A stretch of 64,000 nucleotides of DNA. Origin: Ruminococcaceae bacterium HV4-5-B5C. Its GTDB lineage: Bacteria > Bacillota > Clostridia > Oscillospirales > Acutalibacteraceae. Shown piece by piece: positions 16,998 through 27,026 of this stretch. Where the stretch lies: positions 62,001 to 126,000 of the forward strand of contig FXYJ02000007.1 in assembly GCA_900184925.1 (NCBI GenBank), written 5' to 3'. Position 1 is the stretch's first letter, and each line of letters begins with the position of its first letter. A model generated the notes under the pieces. It searched no databases. It worked only from the letters and a program-made list of their open reading frames with translations, and was not told the origin of the DNA. Position numbers and translations under genes: made by a program.

Positions 16998-18422
16998 TTA
17001 TTGAATCAGCTCGCCGCTTAAAATCCAGTTTCGTGCGGCGGTGATTTTTACATTTACAAAATTGCCTACCATTCCTTTTTCGCCCGGGAACAGCACAACG
17101 ACGTTTCCGTCGGTCCTCCCGGTCAGAAGGCCGTTCTTTTCATTGCGGCTCTCCACGAGGACGCGGCATGTCTTCCCGACTTCGCCCGCGCACCGCACGG
17201 CGGAGATTTTCTCCTGCTCCGCGCAGAGCTCCTGCAGCCATTTCGACTTTTCCTCCGCGGGAATGGGGTCCGGCAGAAGCGCGGCCCGTGTTCCTTCCCT
17301 CGGTGAATAGATAAAAGTGAACAGGGAGGTGAAACCGACTTCGCGGATCAGGCTCACTGTTTCACGGAACTCTTCATAAGTTTCCCCGGGAAAGCCGACG
17401 ATAATGTCGGTGGTAAGCGAAAGATCGGGGATTTTTTTACGGGCGTATTCCACAAGCTCGAGATATTTCTCCCTCGTGTAACGGCGGTTCATTTCTTTCA
17501 GAACCCGGTTACTCCCCGACTGCACCGGCAGATGCAGGTGATGGCTGATGTGCCTCCCCGCCGCCATTGTGTCGATGAGCTCGTGCGTGGCATCCTTCGG
17601 GTGCGACGTCATAAAGCGCAGGCGGTAATCGCCGTCCACGGCGTCGAGCATCCGGAGAAGTTCCGCAAAACTCACGGGTTTCGCCAGCTTTTTGCCGTAG
17701 GAATTCACATTCTGCCCAAGCAGAGTGATGTCTTTATACCCGCCGTCCACAACGGAACGGAACTCCTGAAGAATGGCCTCCGGCTCGCGGCTGCGCTCCC
17801 GGCCCCGCACATAGGGTACAATGCAGTAGGAACAGAAATTGTCGCACCCGTACATCACGGTCAGCCAGGCCCGCGAGGTGCCGTCGCGGCGAACCGGAAG
17901 GCCCTCCACGATGCGGGCGTCCTCCTGCTCGTCCCCGCGTTCAAAAACGCGGCGGCTCTCGGTCAGGGCGGTCCAGAAAAGCTCCGGAAAGCGGTGAAGC
18001 ACATGCGTACCGAAAACAAGATTCACAAACGGAAACTTGCGCCGGATATGCTCGGAAGCCTGCTGCTCCTCCATCATGCACCCGCAGACCGCAACGATTA
18101 ACTGCGGATGGCGGTGCTTCAGCTCTTTGACGGCACCCACATTCCCGAACACGCGGTTTTCGGCGTGGCCCCGCACCGCACAGGTGTTGAACAGAATAAA
18201 ATCAGCTTCTTCTTCATTCTCCGTAAAGAAAAAGCCCATCTGCGCAAGAAGGCCCTTGATCTTTTCGCTGTCCGCCACATTTTGCTGACAGCCGTAGGTA
18301 TGGATCAGCGCCATGGGGGCCTCTCCGCGCCTGCGGACCTGCATGATGTTTTTGATCTCCGAAAGGTAAAACTCCGGAGGATGCTCCGGTTCCGGCAGCC
18401 GTGCCGGTTGATTCGTCTGCAA
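16998..18422 (-). CDS. miaB: tRNA-2-methylthio-N6-dimethylallyladenosine synthase
   Basis: MiaB is a radical-SAM methylthiotransferase that converts i6A37 to ms2i6A37 in tRNA. The 474-residue product has the N-terminal auxiliary-cluster cysteines (YGCQQNVADSEKIKG, FNTCAVRGHAENR, VAVCGCMMEE), the radical-SAM motif YGCDNFCSYCIVPYVRGRE and a C-terminal TRAM domain. The start is TTG (LQTNQPARL), nine bases after GGGGG and about 30 nt downstream of a strong promoter; the open frame runs much further upstream, into etfA, but that part precedes the promoter. It is the first gene of the long minus-strand operon. Confidence 0.94.
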   Translation of the reverse strand: MQTNQPARLPEPEHPPEFYLSEIKNIMQVRRRGEAPMALIHTYGCQQNVADSEKIKGLLAQMGFFFTENEEEADFILFNTCAVRGHAENRVFGNVGAVKELKHRHPQLIVAVCGCMMEEQQASEHIRRKFPFVNLVFGTHVLHRFPELFWTALTESRRVFERGDEQEDARIVEGLPVRRDGTSRAWLTVMYGCDNFCSYCIVPYVRGRERSREPEAILQEFRSVVDGGYKDITLLGQNVNSYGKKLAKPVSFAELLRMLDAVDGDYRLRFMTSHPKDATHELIDTMAAGRHISHHLHLPVQSGSNRVLKEMNRRYTREKYLELVEYARKKIPDLSLTTDIIVGFPGETYEEFRETVSLIREVGFTSLFTFIYSPREGTRAALLPDPIPAEEKSKWLQELCAEQEKISAVRCAGEVGKTCRVLVESRNEKNGLLTGRTDGNVVVLFPGEKGMVGNFVNVKITAARNWILSGELIQ

Positions 18423-18456
18423 GCGGAAATTCCCCCATTTTTTTAGTTTACAAATT

Positions 18457-18485
18457 ATTATAGCATAGCGGTACCGGCACTGCAA
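18457..18485 (-). promoter_or_regulatory. Promoter of the miaB-to-comEA gene run
   Basis: Minus strand TTGCAG (18480-18485), 17-nt spacer, perfect TATAAT (18457-18462). It is the only clear promoter seen ahead of fourteen closely packed genes, and it lies just after the etfA terminator. Confidence 0.8.
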
Positions 18486-18529
18486 GGAAAAACGGCCGCA
18501 CGGGCATGTTTCAGGTTCCGACGGAACAG

Positions 18530-18565
18530 AAAAAGCGCCCCGCGCATTTCTCGTGCGCAGGGCGC
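18530..18565 (-). terminator. Terminator of the thl-etfA operon
   Basis: A 12-bp GC-rich stem (18535-18546 with 18554-18565; one mismatch) with a seven-base loop is followed by five T residues on the minus strand, 18 nt after the etfA stop. Confidence 0.9.
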
Positions 18566-18582
18566 CGTAAGCCGGGCGGAAA

Positions 18583-19602
18583 TTACTTTTTGCGCTCCGC
18601 CAGCGCTTTTTTGACTTCTTCCGTAAAGAGCGGGATGATCTTTGTGGCATCCCCGACAACACCGAAGTCCGCGACCTCGAAGATCGGCGCGCCTTCGTCC
18701 TTGTTGACGGCAATGATGACATCGGACTCTTCCATGCCGGCGAGGTGCTGGATGGCGCCGGAAATACCGCAGGCAAGATAGAGGTTCGGGCGGACGGTCT
18801 TGCCCGTCTGGCCAACCTGAATGTCTTTTTCAACCCAGCCGGCATCGACACAGGCTCTGGAGGAGCTCACCGTGCCGCCGAGGGTTTTTGCGCAGTCTTC
18901 CAGAATGCCGAAGTTTTCGGGGCAGCCCATTCCGCGGCCGCCGGAAACGAGGATCTTCGCGTCCTGAATGTCCATCTTGTGGGACTCTTTTTTGACGACG
19001 TCGAGAATCTCCACATCTTTTTCAGAAGCCGGGATTGCAACGGCTAGATTGTCAACAGGCACTTTCGCGTCTGCGACCGGTTTGATCTTCTGCATAACAC
19101 CGGGGCGTACGGTCGCCATCTGCGGACGGTACTCCGGGCAGACAATCGTGGCCATGATGTTACCGCCGAATGCCGGGCGGGTCATGCGCAGGTTCTTCGT
19201 GCCGTCGTCGGCTACGTCGAGCTTTGTGCAGTCGGCTGTCAGGCCGGTGCGAACCCTTGCCGCCACGCGCGGAGCGAGGTCGCGGCCGATGGCCGTAGCA
19301 CCGTACAGAACGACTGCCGGTTTGTATTTTTCAATGACGCTGCACATGGCGTACGCATAAGGCTTTGTGGAATAGAGTTCGAGGTCCTTATTGTCGACCA
19401 TAACGATCTTGTCGGCGCCGTAGCTGGCGAGATCCGCGCAGAGGGCGGAAACGCCGGAACCAAGCAGAATCGCGGTAACTTCGGTCTCCATTTTGGCCGC
19501 GAGTTCCTTTGCCTTGCCGAGCAGTTCGTGGGATACGCCGGCGACCTGATTGTCGACCTGCTGGATAAATACGTAAACGCCTTTATATTCCTGAATATCC
19601 AT
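18583..19602 (-). CDS. etfA: Electron transfer flavoprotein, alpha subunit
   Basis: The 339-residue product has the ETF N-terminal domain (YVFIQQVDNQVAGVSHELLGKA) and the FAD-binding C-terminal domain (GRGMGCPENF, SSRACVDAGWV, QVGQTGKTV, LYLACGISGAIQHLAGM). With EtfB it forms the electron carrier of butyryl-CoA dehydrogenase; in clostridia the Bcd-EtfAB complex bifurcates electrons from NADH to crotonyl-CoA and ferredoxin. The start MDIQEYKG was picked for GGGG six bases upstream. It is the last gene of the operon and is followed by a strong terminator. Confidence 0.96.
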   Translation of the reverse strand: MDIQEYKGVYVFIQQVDNQVAGVSHELLGKAKELAAKMETEVTAILLGSGVSALCADLASYGADKIVMVDNKDLELYSTKPYAYAMCSVIEKYKPAVVLYGATAIGRDLAPRVAARVRTGLTADCTKLDVADDGTKNLRMTRPAFGGNIMATIVCPEYRPQMATVRPGVMQKIKPVADAKVPVDNLAVAIPASEKDVEILDVVKKESHKMDIQDAKILVSGGRGMGCPENFGILEDCAKTLGGTVSSSRACVDAGWVEKDIQVGQTGKTVRPNLYLACGISGAIQHLAGMEESDVIIAVNKDEGAPIFEVADFGVVGDATKIIPLFTEEVKKALAERKK

Positions 19603-19620
19603 TCTGATCCCCACTTTCAA

Positions 19621-20406
19621 CTATATAATGAATTTCTCTCTGAGCTTTTCGAGCATATACTCGGCGGCTTCCTGAGGATTCAGGTTGTTGACGAGCGTAC
19701 CGGCGGCCTTCGGGCTCTTGGTGAAGGTCTGCACGACGCGCGTCGGGGAACCCTTCAGGCCGATGTCGCCGTCCTGAACATCGAGGTCCTGACGGGTAAT
19801 GACTTTGACCTCTTTTGCGCGGTATGCGTCGAAGATTCCGCCCGGAGTCATATAGCGGGGCTCGTTCAGCTCGCTGAGCGCGGTGATCAGGCAGGGCATT
19901 TTGACCTTGACAATGTGGTAGCGGTCTTCAAACTGACGCTTAACGGTAACATAGTCGCCTTCGACCTTGATGTCTTCCGCATAGCTGATATTCGGAAGAT
20001 TGAGGTTTTCGGCAATCTGCGGGCCAACCTGGGCGGTGTCACCGTCGATGGCCTGACGGCCGGTGATGATGAGGTCGAACGGAAGCTTTTTCAGAGCGGC
20101 CGCAATGGTGTGAGCCGTAGCCCAGGTGTCGGCGCCGCCGAATGCACGGTCGGTCACGAGAACGGCTTCGTCGGCTCCCATGGCAAGCGCTTCGCGGAGC
20201 GCGGCATCCGCCTGCGGCGGGCCCATGGAAAGAACGGTAACATGCGCGCCCTGCGCGTCTTTCAGACGGAGAGCGGCTTCGAGGCCTGCCTTATCGTCCG
20301 GATTGATGATGCTCGGCACGCCCTCGCGGATGAGGGTGCCGGTCTTCGGGTCGAGTTTTACCTCATTGGTATTCGGAACCTGCTTAATGCAAACGACAAT
20401 ATTCAC
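19621..20406 (-). CDS. etfB: Electron transfer flavoprotein, beta subunit
   Basis: The 261-residue product has the EtfB hallmarks: IVVCIKQVPNTNEVKLDPKTGTLIREG at the N-terminus, ADEAVLVTDRAFGGADTWATAH, and LIITGRQAIDGDTAQVGPQIAENL. In bifurcating ETFs this subunit binds the beta-FAD that accepts hydride from NADH. It lies between bcd (27 nt upstream) and etfA (18 nt downstream), so all three subunits of the butyryl-CoA dehydrogenase complex are coproduced. Confidence 0.96.
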   Translation of the reverse strand: MNIVVCIKQVPNTNEVKLDPKTGTLIREGVPSIINPDDKAGLEAALRLKDAQGAHVTVLSMGPPQADAALREALAMGADEAVLVTDRAFGGADTWATAHTIAAALKKLPFDLIITGRQAIDGDTAQVGPQIAENLNLPNISYAEDIKVEGDYVTVKRQFEDRYHIVKVKMPCLITALSELNEPRYMTPGGIFDAYRAKEVKVITRQDLDVQDGDIGLKGSPTRVVQTFTKSPKAAGTLVNNLNPQEAAEYMLEKLREKFII

Positions 20407-20433
20407 TGCAATTTCCCTCCTAATCTTTCCGCC

Positions 20434-21573
<1,140 letters not shown>

Positions 21574-21602
21574 ACTCGTTCCTCCAAATCTATCGGTTCA
21601 GA

Positions 21603-22445
21603 TTATTTCTTCGAATAGTCGTAGAATCCTCTGCCGCTCTTCATGCCGAGCAGGCCGCCGCGGACCATTTTGCGGAGCAGAGGTGCAGGACGGTATTTCG
21701 GATCGCCAGTTTCCGAATAAAGAACTTCCATGACATCCAGCACGATGTCGTTGCCGATCAGGTCGGACAGTGCGAGCGGGCCCATCGGATGATTGGCGCC
21801 GAGCTTCATGGCAGTGTCGATATCTTCCGCCGTCGCGGTTCCTTCGGAGAGGACCACGATCGCTTCGTTAATCATCGGAACAAGGATGCGGTTCACGACG
21901 AAGCCCGGAGCTTCCTTGACCTGAACCGGCGTCTTGCCGATCTCTTCCGAAATCTTCTTCACTTTTTCAACGACTTCGTCGGGCGTATTGATGCCGGCGA
22001 TAACTTCGACGAGCTTCATGACCGGAGCCGGATTGAAGAAGTGCATTCCGACAACCGCACGGTCAAGGCCGCTGCCGATCTCGGTGATCGAGAGTGAGGA
22101 AGTGTTCGTTGCAAAAAGCGTGTCCGGTTTGCAGATCTTGGAGAGGTCTTTGAAAAGATTCTTTTTGACGTCCATCTTTTCGAGAGCCGCTTCCACAATC
22201 AGGTCGCAGTCGGCAACGATTTCATTCGTGCCGGTTGTGATTTTTGCAAGGATGGCATCGGCCTTCGCCTGCTCCATCTTTCCCTTCGCGACGAGCCGGT
22301 TCAGGCTCTTCGCGATCTTTGCCTTGCCGTTCGCGGCAAACTGCTCGTTGATGTCGCAGAGTTTGACGGAATAGCCCTCGGTCTGCGCAAAAGCCTGCGC
22401 AATGCCGGACCCCATGGTTCCCGCGCCGATAATCCCAACGATCAT
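21603..22445 (-). CDS. hbd: 3-hydroxybutyryl-CoA dehydrogenase
   Basis: The 280-residue product reduces acetoacetyl-CoA to 3-hydroxybutyryl-CoA with NAD(P)H. It has the Rossmann motif [17 protein letters not shown] (residues 5-21), [14 protein letters not shown], the catalytic [17 protein letters not shown] (His in HFFNP), and the C-terminal dimer domain ([35 protein letters not shown]). Length and motifs are those of the clostridial enzyme. It follows crt by 29 nt and precedes bcd. Confidence 0.96.
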   Translation of the reverse strand: MIVGIIGAGTMGSGIAQAFAQTEGYSVKLCDINEQFAANGKAKIAKSLNRLVAKGKMEQAKADAILAKITTGTNEIVADCDLIVEAALEKMDVKKNLFKDLSKICKPDTLFATNTSSLSITEIGSGLDRAVVGMHFFNPAPVMKLVEVIAGINTPDEVVEKVKKISEEIGKTPVQVKEAPGFVVNRILVPMINEAIVVLSEGTATAEDIDTAMKLGANHPMGPLALSDLIGNDIVLDVMEVLYSETGDPKYRPAPLLRKMVRGGLLGMKSGRGFYDYSKK

Positions 22446-22474
22446 AATGAAAACCTCCTGTCAAAATCGGTTAA

Positions 22475-23251
22475 TTATTTATTGAGGAACGGATCATGTT
22501 TCCTTTTTTCGCAGAACGCCGTCATGGCATTCTTCTGATCCTGCGTGCCGCAGCAGGCTGCAAAAAACTCCGGCTCCAGCGTCGTTGCGGAGTCGATATC
22601 CATCTGCAGGCCCATGTTGATCGCTTTTTTGCACTGCCGAACCGCGATCGGTGCGTTGCCGGAGATACGCTCGGCGAGCTTCATGGCTTCCGCCATGAGC
22701 TGATCCGCCGGGTAAACCGCGTTGACGAGGCCGATGCTGAGCGCTTCCTCCGCCTTGACGTTGCGGCAGGAATAGATCAGTTCTTTCGCCTTTCCCACGC
22801 CGATCGTGCGCACAAGGCGCTGGGTTCCGCCGAAGCCGGGCGTAATGCCGAGGCCCGCCTCCGGCTGACCGAACAGTGCGTTTTCCGCAGCGATGCGGAT
22901 ATCACAGCTCAGGGACAGCTCGCAGCCGCCGCCGAGTGCGAAGCCGTTGACCGCCGCGATAACGGGCATCGGCAGCTTCTCAATCTTGCGGAACACCGCG
23001 TTGCCCTTCGCGCTGAACGCGCGGCCTTCGTCGGACGTCATGGTGCACATGGCGCCGATATCGGCACCGGCGACGAAGGCTTTCGCGCCCGCGCCGGTAA
23101 TGATGAGGCAGCGTGTTTTGTCGGCGTCAACGGCGTCGACGACAGCTTCAAGGTCGCAGAGGACTTCGTCGTTCAGTGCGTTGAGAGCCTTCTCCCGGTC
23201 GATGGTGATGACTCCGACGAAACCGTTCTGCTCATATCTGACATAGCTCAT
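22475..23251 (-). CDS. crt: Enoyl-CoA hydratase / crotonase
   Basis: A 258-residue crotonase that dehydrates 3-hydroxybutyryl-CoA to crotonyl-CoA. It has the oxyanion-hole segment GAGAKAFVAGADIGAM, AVNGFALGGGCELSLSCDIRIA, and GQPEAGLGITPGFGGTQRL with the two catalytic acids of the hydratase family. It sits 34 nt after thl in the butyryl-CoA operon, which supports the short-chain assignment. Confidence 0.95.
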   Translation of the reverse strand: MSYVRYEQNGFVGVITIDREKALNALNDEVLCDLEAVVDAVDADKTRCLIITGAGAKAFVAGADIGAMCTMTSDEGRAFSAKGNAVFRKIEKLPMPVIAAVNGFALGGGCELSLSCDIRIAAENALFGQPEAGLGITPGFGGTQRLVRTIGVGKAKELIYSCRNVKAEEALSIGLVNAVYPADQLMAEAMKLAERISGNAPIAVRQCKKAINMGLQMDIDSATTLEPEFFAACCGTQDQKNAMTAFCEKRKHDPFLNK

Positions 23252-23285
23252 CTTTCATCCAGCCTTCCTTCGAATCCGGGAAAAA

Positions 23286-24470
23286 TTATTCGTATTTCTT
23301 CACGATGGTGGCAACGCCCATGCCGCCGCCGACACAGAGCGTGGAGAGGCCGTACTCGCTGTTCCTTCTCTGCATTTCATACAGCAGGGTGGTGAGAATG
23401 CGGCAGCCGGAGCATCCGACCGGATGGCCGAGGGCAATTGCGCCGCCGTTGACGTTGACTTTGTTCATGTCGAACGCAAGGTCTTTGCAGACCGCAATGG
23501 ACTGAGAAGCAAACGCCTCGTTGGCTTCAACGAGATCCATGTCGTTCACGGTAAGACCGGTCTTCGCCATAATCTTCTTCGTCGCTTCGATCGGGCCGAG
23601 ACCCATGTAAGCAGGATCCACACCGGCGGAAGCGCCTGCGACCCAGTAAGCCATCGGCTTAACGCCGAGCTCTTTGGCCTTGTCTTCACTCATCACGACG
23701 ATTGCGGAAGCTGCGTCGTTGATGCCGGAAGCATTGCCTGCGGTGACGGTGCCGTCTTTCTTGAATGCGGGGCGAAGTCCGGCAAGGCTCTCAACCGTAA
23801 CACCCGCGCGCGGAGCTTCGTCGGTATCGAACACAATGGTCTTTTTCTTCTGCTTGATCTCGACCGGAACGATCTCATCCTTGAATTTGCCGGCGGCAAT
23901 CGCCTTCTGGGCTTTTTCCTGGCTGTTCACGGAGAATTCGTCCTGCATTTCGCGGGTGATGCCGTATTTTTCAGCGATGTTCTCAGCGGTCACGCCCATG
24001 TGGTAATGATGGAACGTATCCTCAAGGCCGTCGTTGATCATGGAGTCGAGCAGTTCGCCGTTGTTCATGCGATAGCCGAAACGTGCTTTTTTAAGCAGAT
24101 ACGGAGCGTTGGACATGCTCTCGGCGCCGCCTGCAACAACGACATCCGCCTCGCCCGCAGCAATCAGAGCAGCCGCAACGTTGACGCTCTTCAGGCCGGA
24201 ACCGCAGAGGTTGTTGAGTGTGAATGCCGGAGTGCTGATGGGGATACCCGCGTAAACAGACGCCTGACGGGCAACGTTCTGCCCGATGCCGGCCTGATAC
24301 ACGCAGCCGAGGATAACTTCGTCGACAACTTCCGGCGCGATGCCCGCGCGCTTCATGGCTTCCCTGACCACGATGGTCGCGAGTTCGGGAGTTTCCACGT
24401 TGACCAGAGAACCGCCCATCTTACCGATGGCCGTGCGGCAGGCTCCTGCTAACACGATTTTTTTAGACAT
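23286..24470 (-). CDS. thl: Acetyl-CoA C-acetyltransferase (thiolase)
   Basis: A 394-residue biosynthetic thiolase that condenses two acetyl-CoA (or acetyl-CoA plus a longer acyl-CoA). The nucleophilic Cys lies in [11 protein letters not shown] (about residue 88), with the C-terminal catalytic [17 protein letters not shown] and GGGMGVA. It is the first gene of thl-crt-hbd-bcd-etfB-etfA, reading from a promoter at 24554-24582 overlapped by a Rex-like box, with GGAGG before the ATG. In the classic Clostridium acetobutylicum layout thl is separate, so its place at the head of this operon is a difference. Confidence 0.96.
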   Translation of the reverse strand: MSKKIVLAGACRTAIGKMGGSLVNVETPELATIVVREAMKRAGIAPEVVDEVILGCVYQAGIGQNVARQASVYAGIPISTPAFTLNNLCGSGLKSVNVAAALIAAGEADVVVAGGAESMSNAPYLLKKARFGYRMNNGELLDSMINDGLEDTFHHYHMGVTAENIAEKYGITREMQDEFSVNSQEKAQKAIAAGKFKDEIVPVEIKQKKKTIVFDTDEAPRAGVTVESLAGLRPAFKKDGTVTAGNASGINDAASAIVVMSEDKAKELGVKPMAYWVAGASAGVDPAYMGLGPIEATKKIMAKTGLTVNDMDLVEANEAFASQSIAVCKDLAFDMNKVNVNGGAIALGHPVGCSGCRILTTLLYEMQRRNSEYGLSTLCVGGGMGVATIVKKYE

Positions 24471-24547
24471 GATGTTTCCTCCATTTCATTTTACCGGTAA
24501 TTCCATTGGCTGATTAAAAAATCAGACTACCAATTCGCAATACAACT

Positions 24548-24565
24548 ATGTTAAATATATCACAA
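24548..24565. promoter_or_regulatory. Rex-like redox operator overlapping the thl promoter
   Basis: On the minus strand the site reads TTGTGATATATTTAACAT, matching the Rex consensus TTGTTAA-N4-TTAACAA at 11 of 14 defined positions. It covers the -10 element. Rex represses fermentation genes when NADH is low relative to NAD+, and this class of operon is a known Rex target in clostridia; binding here is an inference. Confidence 0.6.
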
Positions 24566-24582
24566 TTGCTTTTGTAATGCAA
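24554..24582 (-). promoter_or_regulatory. Promoter of the thl-crt-hbd-bcd-etfBA operon
   Basis: Minus strand TTGCAT (24577-24582), 17-nt spacer, TATATT (24554-24559), leaving a 5' leader of roughly 75 nt. A small CTGATT/AATCAG stem-loop (24510-24525) lies in that leader. Confidence 0.7.
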
Positions 24583-24638
24583 CCACGCGGAACCAAAAAT
24601 TCAAGGACGCCACAATAAGTTGCCCGCCGGGCCGGGAA

Positions 24639-25796
24639 TCATGTGTTCCCGGTTTTCTGAAAGAAACTGCGAATCTCTTCACTCCCGCCTTTGAGCGAGC
24701 CCTGCGCCAGTTCCGCGGAGCCGCCGCCGCGGCCCTGAAACGCGGCGTTCATGCGTTTGCAGAAAGGCCGTACGTCGCCGTCCGCACACGCCAGCGCATA
24801 GCGCCACAAGCCCTCTTCCCCGCTGAACGCGCCGGCTGTGCCGCCGCAGCGCTTCGAGAGCAGGAGGACGTAGCGCCTGAGGTCGTCCGGAGAAAGGTCG
24901 TCTTCAAATACGCAGAGGTTGCCCGAATTCTCCGGGAAGCCGGCGGCCTTTTGCTCCAGCACGACAGCGCGTGCTTCGGAAAGGCTTCGCTTCAGGTCGG
25001 CATTCTCCTGCAGCAGACGCTCCGCAGCAGACGCGATTTCCTCCGGCTTTGCGGAGAGCAGGGCGGAAACAGCGGAGACGTTTTCCTGTTTCTCGCCATA
25101 GTCTTCCATTGCCTGCGCGCCGCATGCCATTGTAATGCGCGTGCCTCCCTTGTAGTTCTGCCAGCCGAGCAGCTTGACAGCGCCGATCTCCCCCGTGCGG
25201 GCGACGTGCGTTCCGCAGCAGGCACAGACGTCGTACCCTTCCACCGTAACGATGCGCACCGCCCCGGTCAGTTTTTTCTTGCTGCGGTAAGAGAGGGCTT
25301 CCAGCTTCTCCGGTGAAGGATACTCCGTTTTGACCGGCACATTCCGGTACACGGCTTCGTTCGCCAGACGCTCTATCAGCCGGAGCTGATCCGCTTCAAG
25401 GCGGCCGTTCCAGTCGACCGTCAGAAATCTTTCGCTCATGTGGAACCCAACGTTGTCGACGCCGAACAGACGGTGTGCAACCCCGGAAACGATGTGCTCC
25501 CCGGTGTGCTGCTGCATCAGGCGGAAACGCCGCGCCCAGTTGACACCGCCCGTGACGGCGGAACCGACGGGCAGGGGCCTGTCCGTCGTATGGATGATTT
25601 CATCCCCGCGTTCCTGCACATCAAGAACGTTGACAAGGTTCAGCACACCGGTATCCGACGGCTGACCGCCCCCCTCCGGGTAAAACGCCGTCCGGTCGAG
25701 AACAACAAGCCAGCAGTCCTCCTTCGGCTCACATTTCAGGACATGGGCCGCAAATGTTCTGCAGTATGCGTCCCCGTCGTACAGTTTTTCCGTCAT
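24639..25796 (-). CDS. AlaX-type alanyl-tRNA editing protein with a DHHA1-like tail
   Basis: A 385-residue stand-alone relative of the AlaRS editing domain, which hydrolyses Ser- or Gly-tRNA-Ala. The zinc site is seen as HTGEH (His97, His101) and CCGTH (Cys, His); FYPEGGGQPSDTG is the substrate-side loop. A C-terminal part with GRGGGSAELAQGSLKG matches the DHHA1 domain, so this is the long AlaX-L form. It reads from 64 nt after the DUF421 gene and towards thl, with only a weak hairpin and no T-run at its end. Confidence 0.88.
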   Translation of the reverse strand: MTEKLYDGDAYCRTFAAHVLKCEPKEDCWLVVLDRTAFYPEGGGQPSDTGVLNLVNVLDVQERGDEIIHTTDRPLPVGSAVTGGVNWARRFRLMQQHTGEHIVSGVAHRLFGVDNVGFHMSERFLTVDWNGRLEADQLRLIERLANEAVYRNVPVKTEYPSPEKLEALSYRSKKKLTGAVRIVTVEGYDVCACCGTHVARTGEIGAVKLLGWQNYKGGTRITMACGAQAMEDYGEKQENVSAVSALLSAKPEEIASAAERLLQENADLKRSLSEARAVVLEQKAAGFPENSGNLCVFEDDLSPDDLRRYVLLLSKRCGGTAGAFSGEEGLWRYALACADGDVRPFCKRMNAAFQGRGGGSAELAQGSLKGGSEEIRSFFQKTGNT

Positions 25797-25860
25797 GGTA
25801 TTTACTCCTTCTGCGCCCGGGATGCACCGGAGCGAACGCTCACGGCTCTCCGGGGAGCAC

Positions 25861-26394
25861 TTACTGTTGGTTTTTCGACTGCCCGTGCGGAGGCCGCGAC
25901 TTCTTCACCGTCCGCGTTGTTCTGCGGTTGAAATCCCCGGAAAGCACGCTGATGTTCCCGTCCACCTCCAGCACCGCGAGGTCGACCTCGGACACGCTTG
26001 AAACTCCGTGCTCCCGCACCGCTTCGAGAAGCTCGTCCTGTGTCAGCTTTGCCCTGCGGAGATTTTCCGTATTGATCTTACCTTTATAAACAAGCATCAG
26101 GGACTCTCCCTGAAGAAAGCGCCCGAACCGCGGAAAGCGGTACAGGCACTGTTTAAAAATGAAGTTTACGACGAACAGCGTGGCTGCGGCGACAAGGCCG
26201 CCCGACAGGGAGGAATCCGAACCCACCATCGCGTTCTGGACCGCGTTGCTCAGAAGCATGATGAAGACAAGATCGGTTACGGAAAGCTGTGAAATTTCCG
26301 ATTTTCCGAACAGGCGCAGCGCAACCACAATAAAAAGATAAACGGCAGCCGTGCTGAGTGCGATCAGCACATAGCCGTTCTGAAAAAAAGACAT
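25861..26394 (-). CDS. DUF421 (YetF-like) membrane protein
   Basis: A 177-residue protein with three membrane helices in the first 85 residues and a C-terminal cytosolic domain. The motifs LRLFGKSEISQLSVTDLVFIMLLSNAVQNAMV and MLVYKGKINTENLRRAKLTQDEL, plus LAVLEVDGNISVL, are the DUF421/YetF family pattern. The start MSFFQNGYVL was chosen for GAGAGG seven bases upstream; the earlier open frame overlaps the divergent CBS-gene region and the promoter. In Bacillus such proteins are spore or membrane proteins of unclear role; no function is assigned. Confidence 0.82.
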   Translation of the reverse strand: MSFFQNGYVLIALSTAAVYLFIVVALRLFGKSEISQLSVTDLVFIMLLSNAVQNAMVGSDSSLSGGLVAAATLFVVNFIFKQCLYRFPRFGRFLQGESLMLVYKGKINTENLRRAKLTQDELLEAVREHGVSSVSEVDLAVLEVDGNISVLSGDFNRRTTRTVKKSRPPHGQSKNQQ

Positions 26395-26425
26395 AACACG
26401 GCCTCTCTTTTTGGGAATTATCTCA

Positions 26426-26459
26426 GGGATATTATATCCCTCCGGCTGCATGTCTTCAA
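26426..26459 (-). promoter_or_regulatory. Promoter with palindrome over the -10, DUF421 gene
   Basis: Minus strand TTGAAG (26454-26459), 17-nt spacer, TATAAT (26431-26436). The -10 sits inside a perfect palindrome GGGATATTATATCCC (26426-26440), which could be a repressor site. Confidence 0.6.
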
Positions 26460-26553
26460 GAGCCGTACGGCGTTTTTCCGCGAAACATGTAAAATGGCGC
26501 CGGGCCGTAATATTTTTCACGGGCAGGGGAATTCTACCTGTGAGGTGATGAAA

Positions 26554-26982
26554 ATGAAGGCAAAAGAGATCATGTCAAAGGATGTCGCCTGGATTCAGGG
26601 CGATGAATCCGTCGCCAGTGCCGCAAAGCTCATGAAACAGCGCAGCTGCGGGTCCATTCCGGTGTGCAGCAGCGGTAAGGTCGAGGGGATCGTAACCGAC
26701 CGCGACATTGCGCTTCGGTGCATTGCAGAGGGCAAAGACGCAAACCAGCAGAAAGTCCGCGACATCATGACGGCAAGCCCGGCAACGGGCAGCCCGGAAA
26801 TGGACGTCAACGACGCGGCCCAGCTTATGAGCGAAAAGCAGATCCGCAGGCTCCCAATTATGGAAAACGGGAATATCGTGGGCATTCTTGCCCTGGGTGA
26901 TATCTCCACCGAACCGACCCAGCAGGGCAGTGCCGGGTCGGCACTCAACGGCATCTCGAAGCCCTCGTCCGCCCAGATGTGA
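26554..26982 (+). CDS. CBS-domain pair protein
   Basis: A 142-residue cytosolic protein made of two CBS motifs: MKAKEIMSKDVAWIQGDESVASAAKLM ... GSIPVCSSGKVEGIVTDRDIAL, then VRDIMTASPATGSPEMDVNDAAQLMSEKQIRRLPIMENGNIVGILALGDIS. CBS pairs bind adenine nucleotides and act as energy sensors. No effector domain is fused, so it is a stand-alone CBS protein of the YhcV/Hrp1 type. The ATG at 26554 was chosen because GAGGTGAT lies four bases ahead; the ATG at 26548 lies inside that site. It has no evident partner, though it precedes the Ni/Co transport unit. Confidence 0.88.
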   Translation: MKAKEIMSKDVAWIQGDESVASAAKLMKQRSCGSIPVCSSGKVEGIVTDRDIALRCIAEGKDANQQKVRDIMTASPATGSPEMDVNDAAQLMSEKQIRRLPIMENGNIVGILALGDISTEPTQQGSAGSALNGISKPSSAQM

Positions 26983-26997
26983 CTGAGAACATTCTGT

Positions 26998-27026
26998 TTG
27001 ACAATTCCTTGTCAATGTGCTAACAT
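26998..27026 (+). promoter_or_regulatory. Promoter and palindromic operator of the cbiM-type operon
   Basis: TTGACA (26998-27003), 17-nt spacer, TAACAT (27021-27026). The -35 is the left arm of a perfect inverted repeat TTGACAATTCCTTGTCAA (26998-27015, 7-4-7), well placed for a repressor. I do not recognise the regulator; the operator differs from the Fur, Zur and NikR consensus I know. Confidence 0.65.

Noticed and set aside
24600..24640. Terminator after the AlaX-type gene
   Set aside because: A CCGGGAA/TTCCCGG hairpin is present but is followed by GC-rich sequence, with no T-run, so it is not called as an intrinsic terminator.
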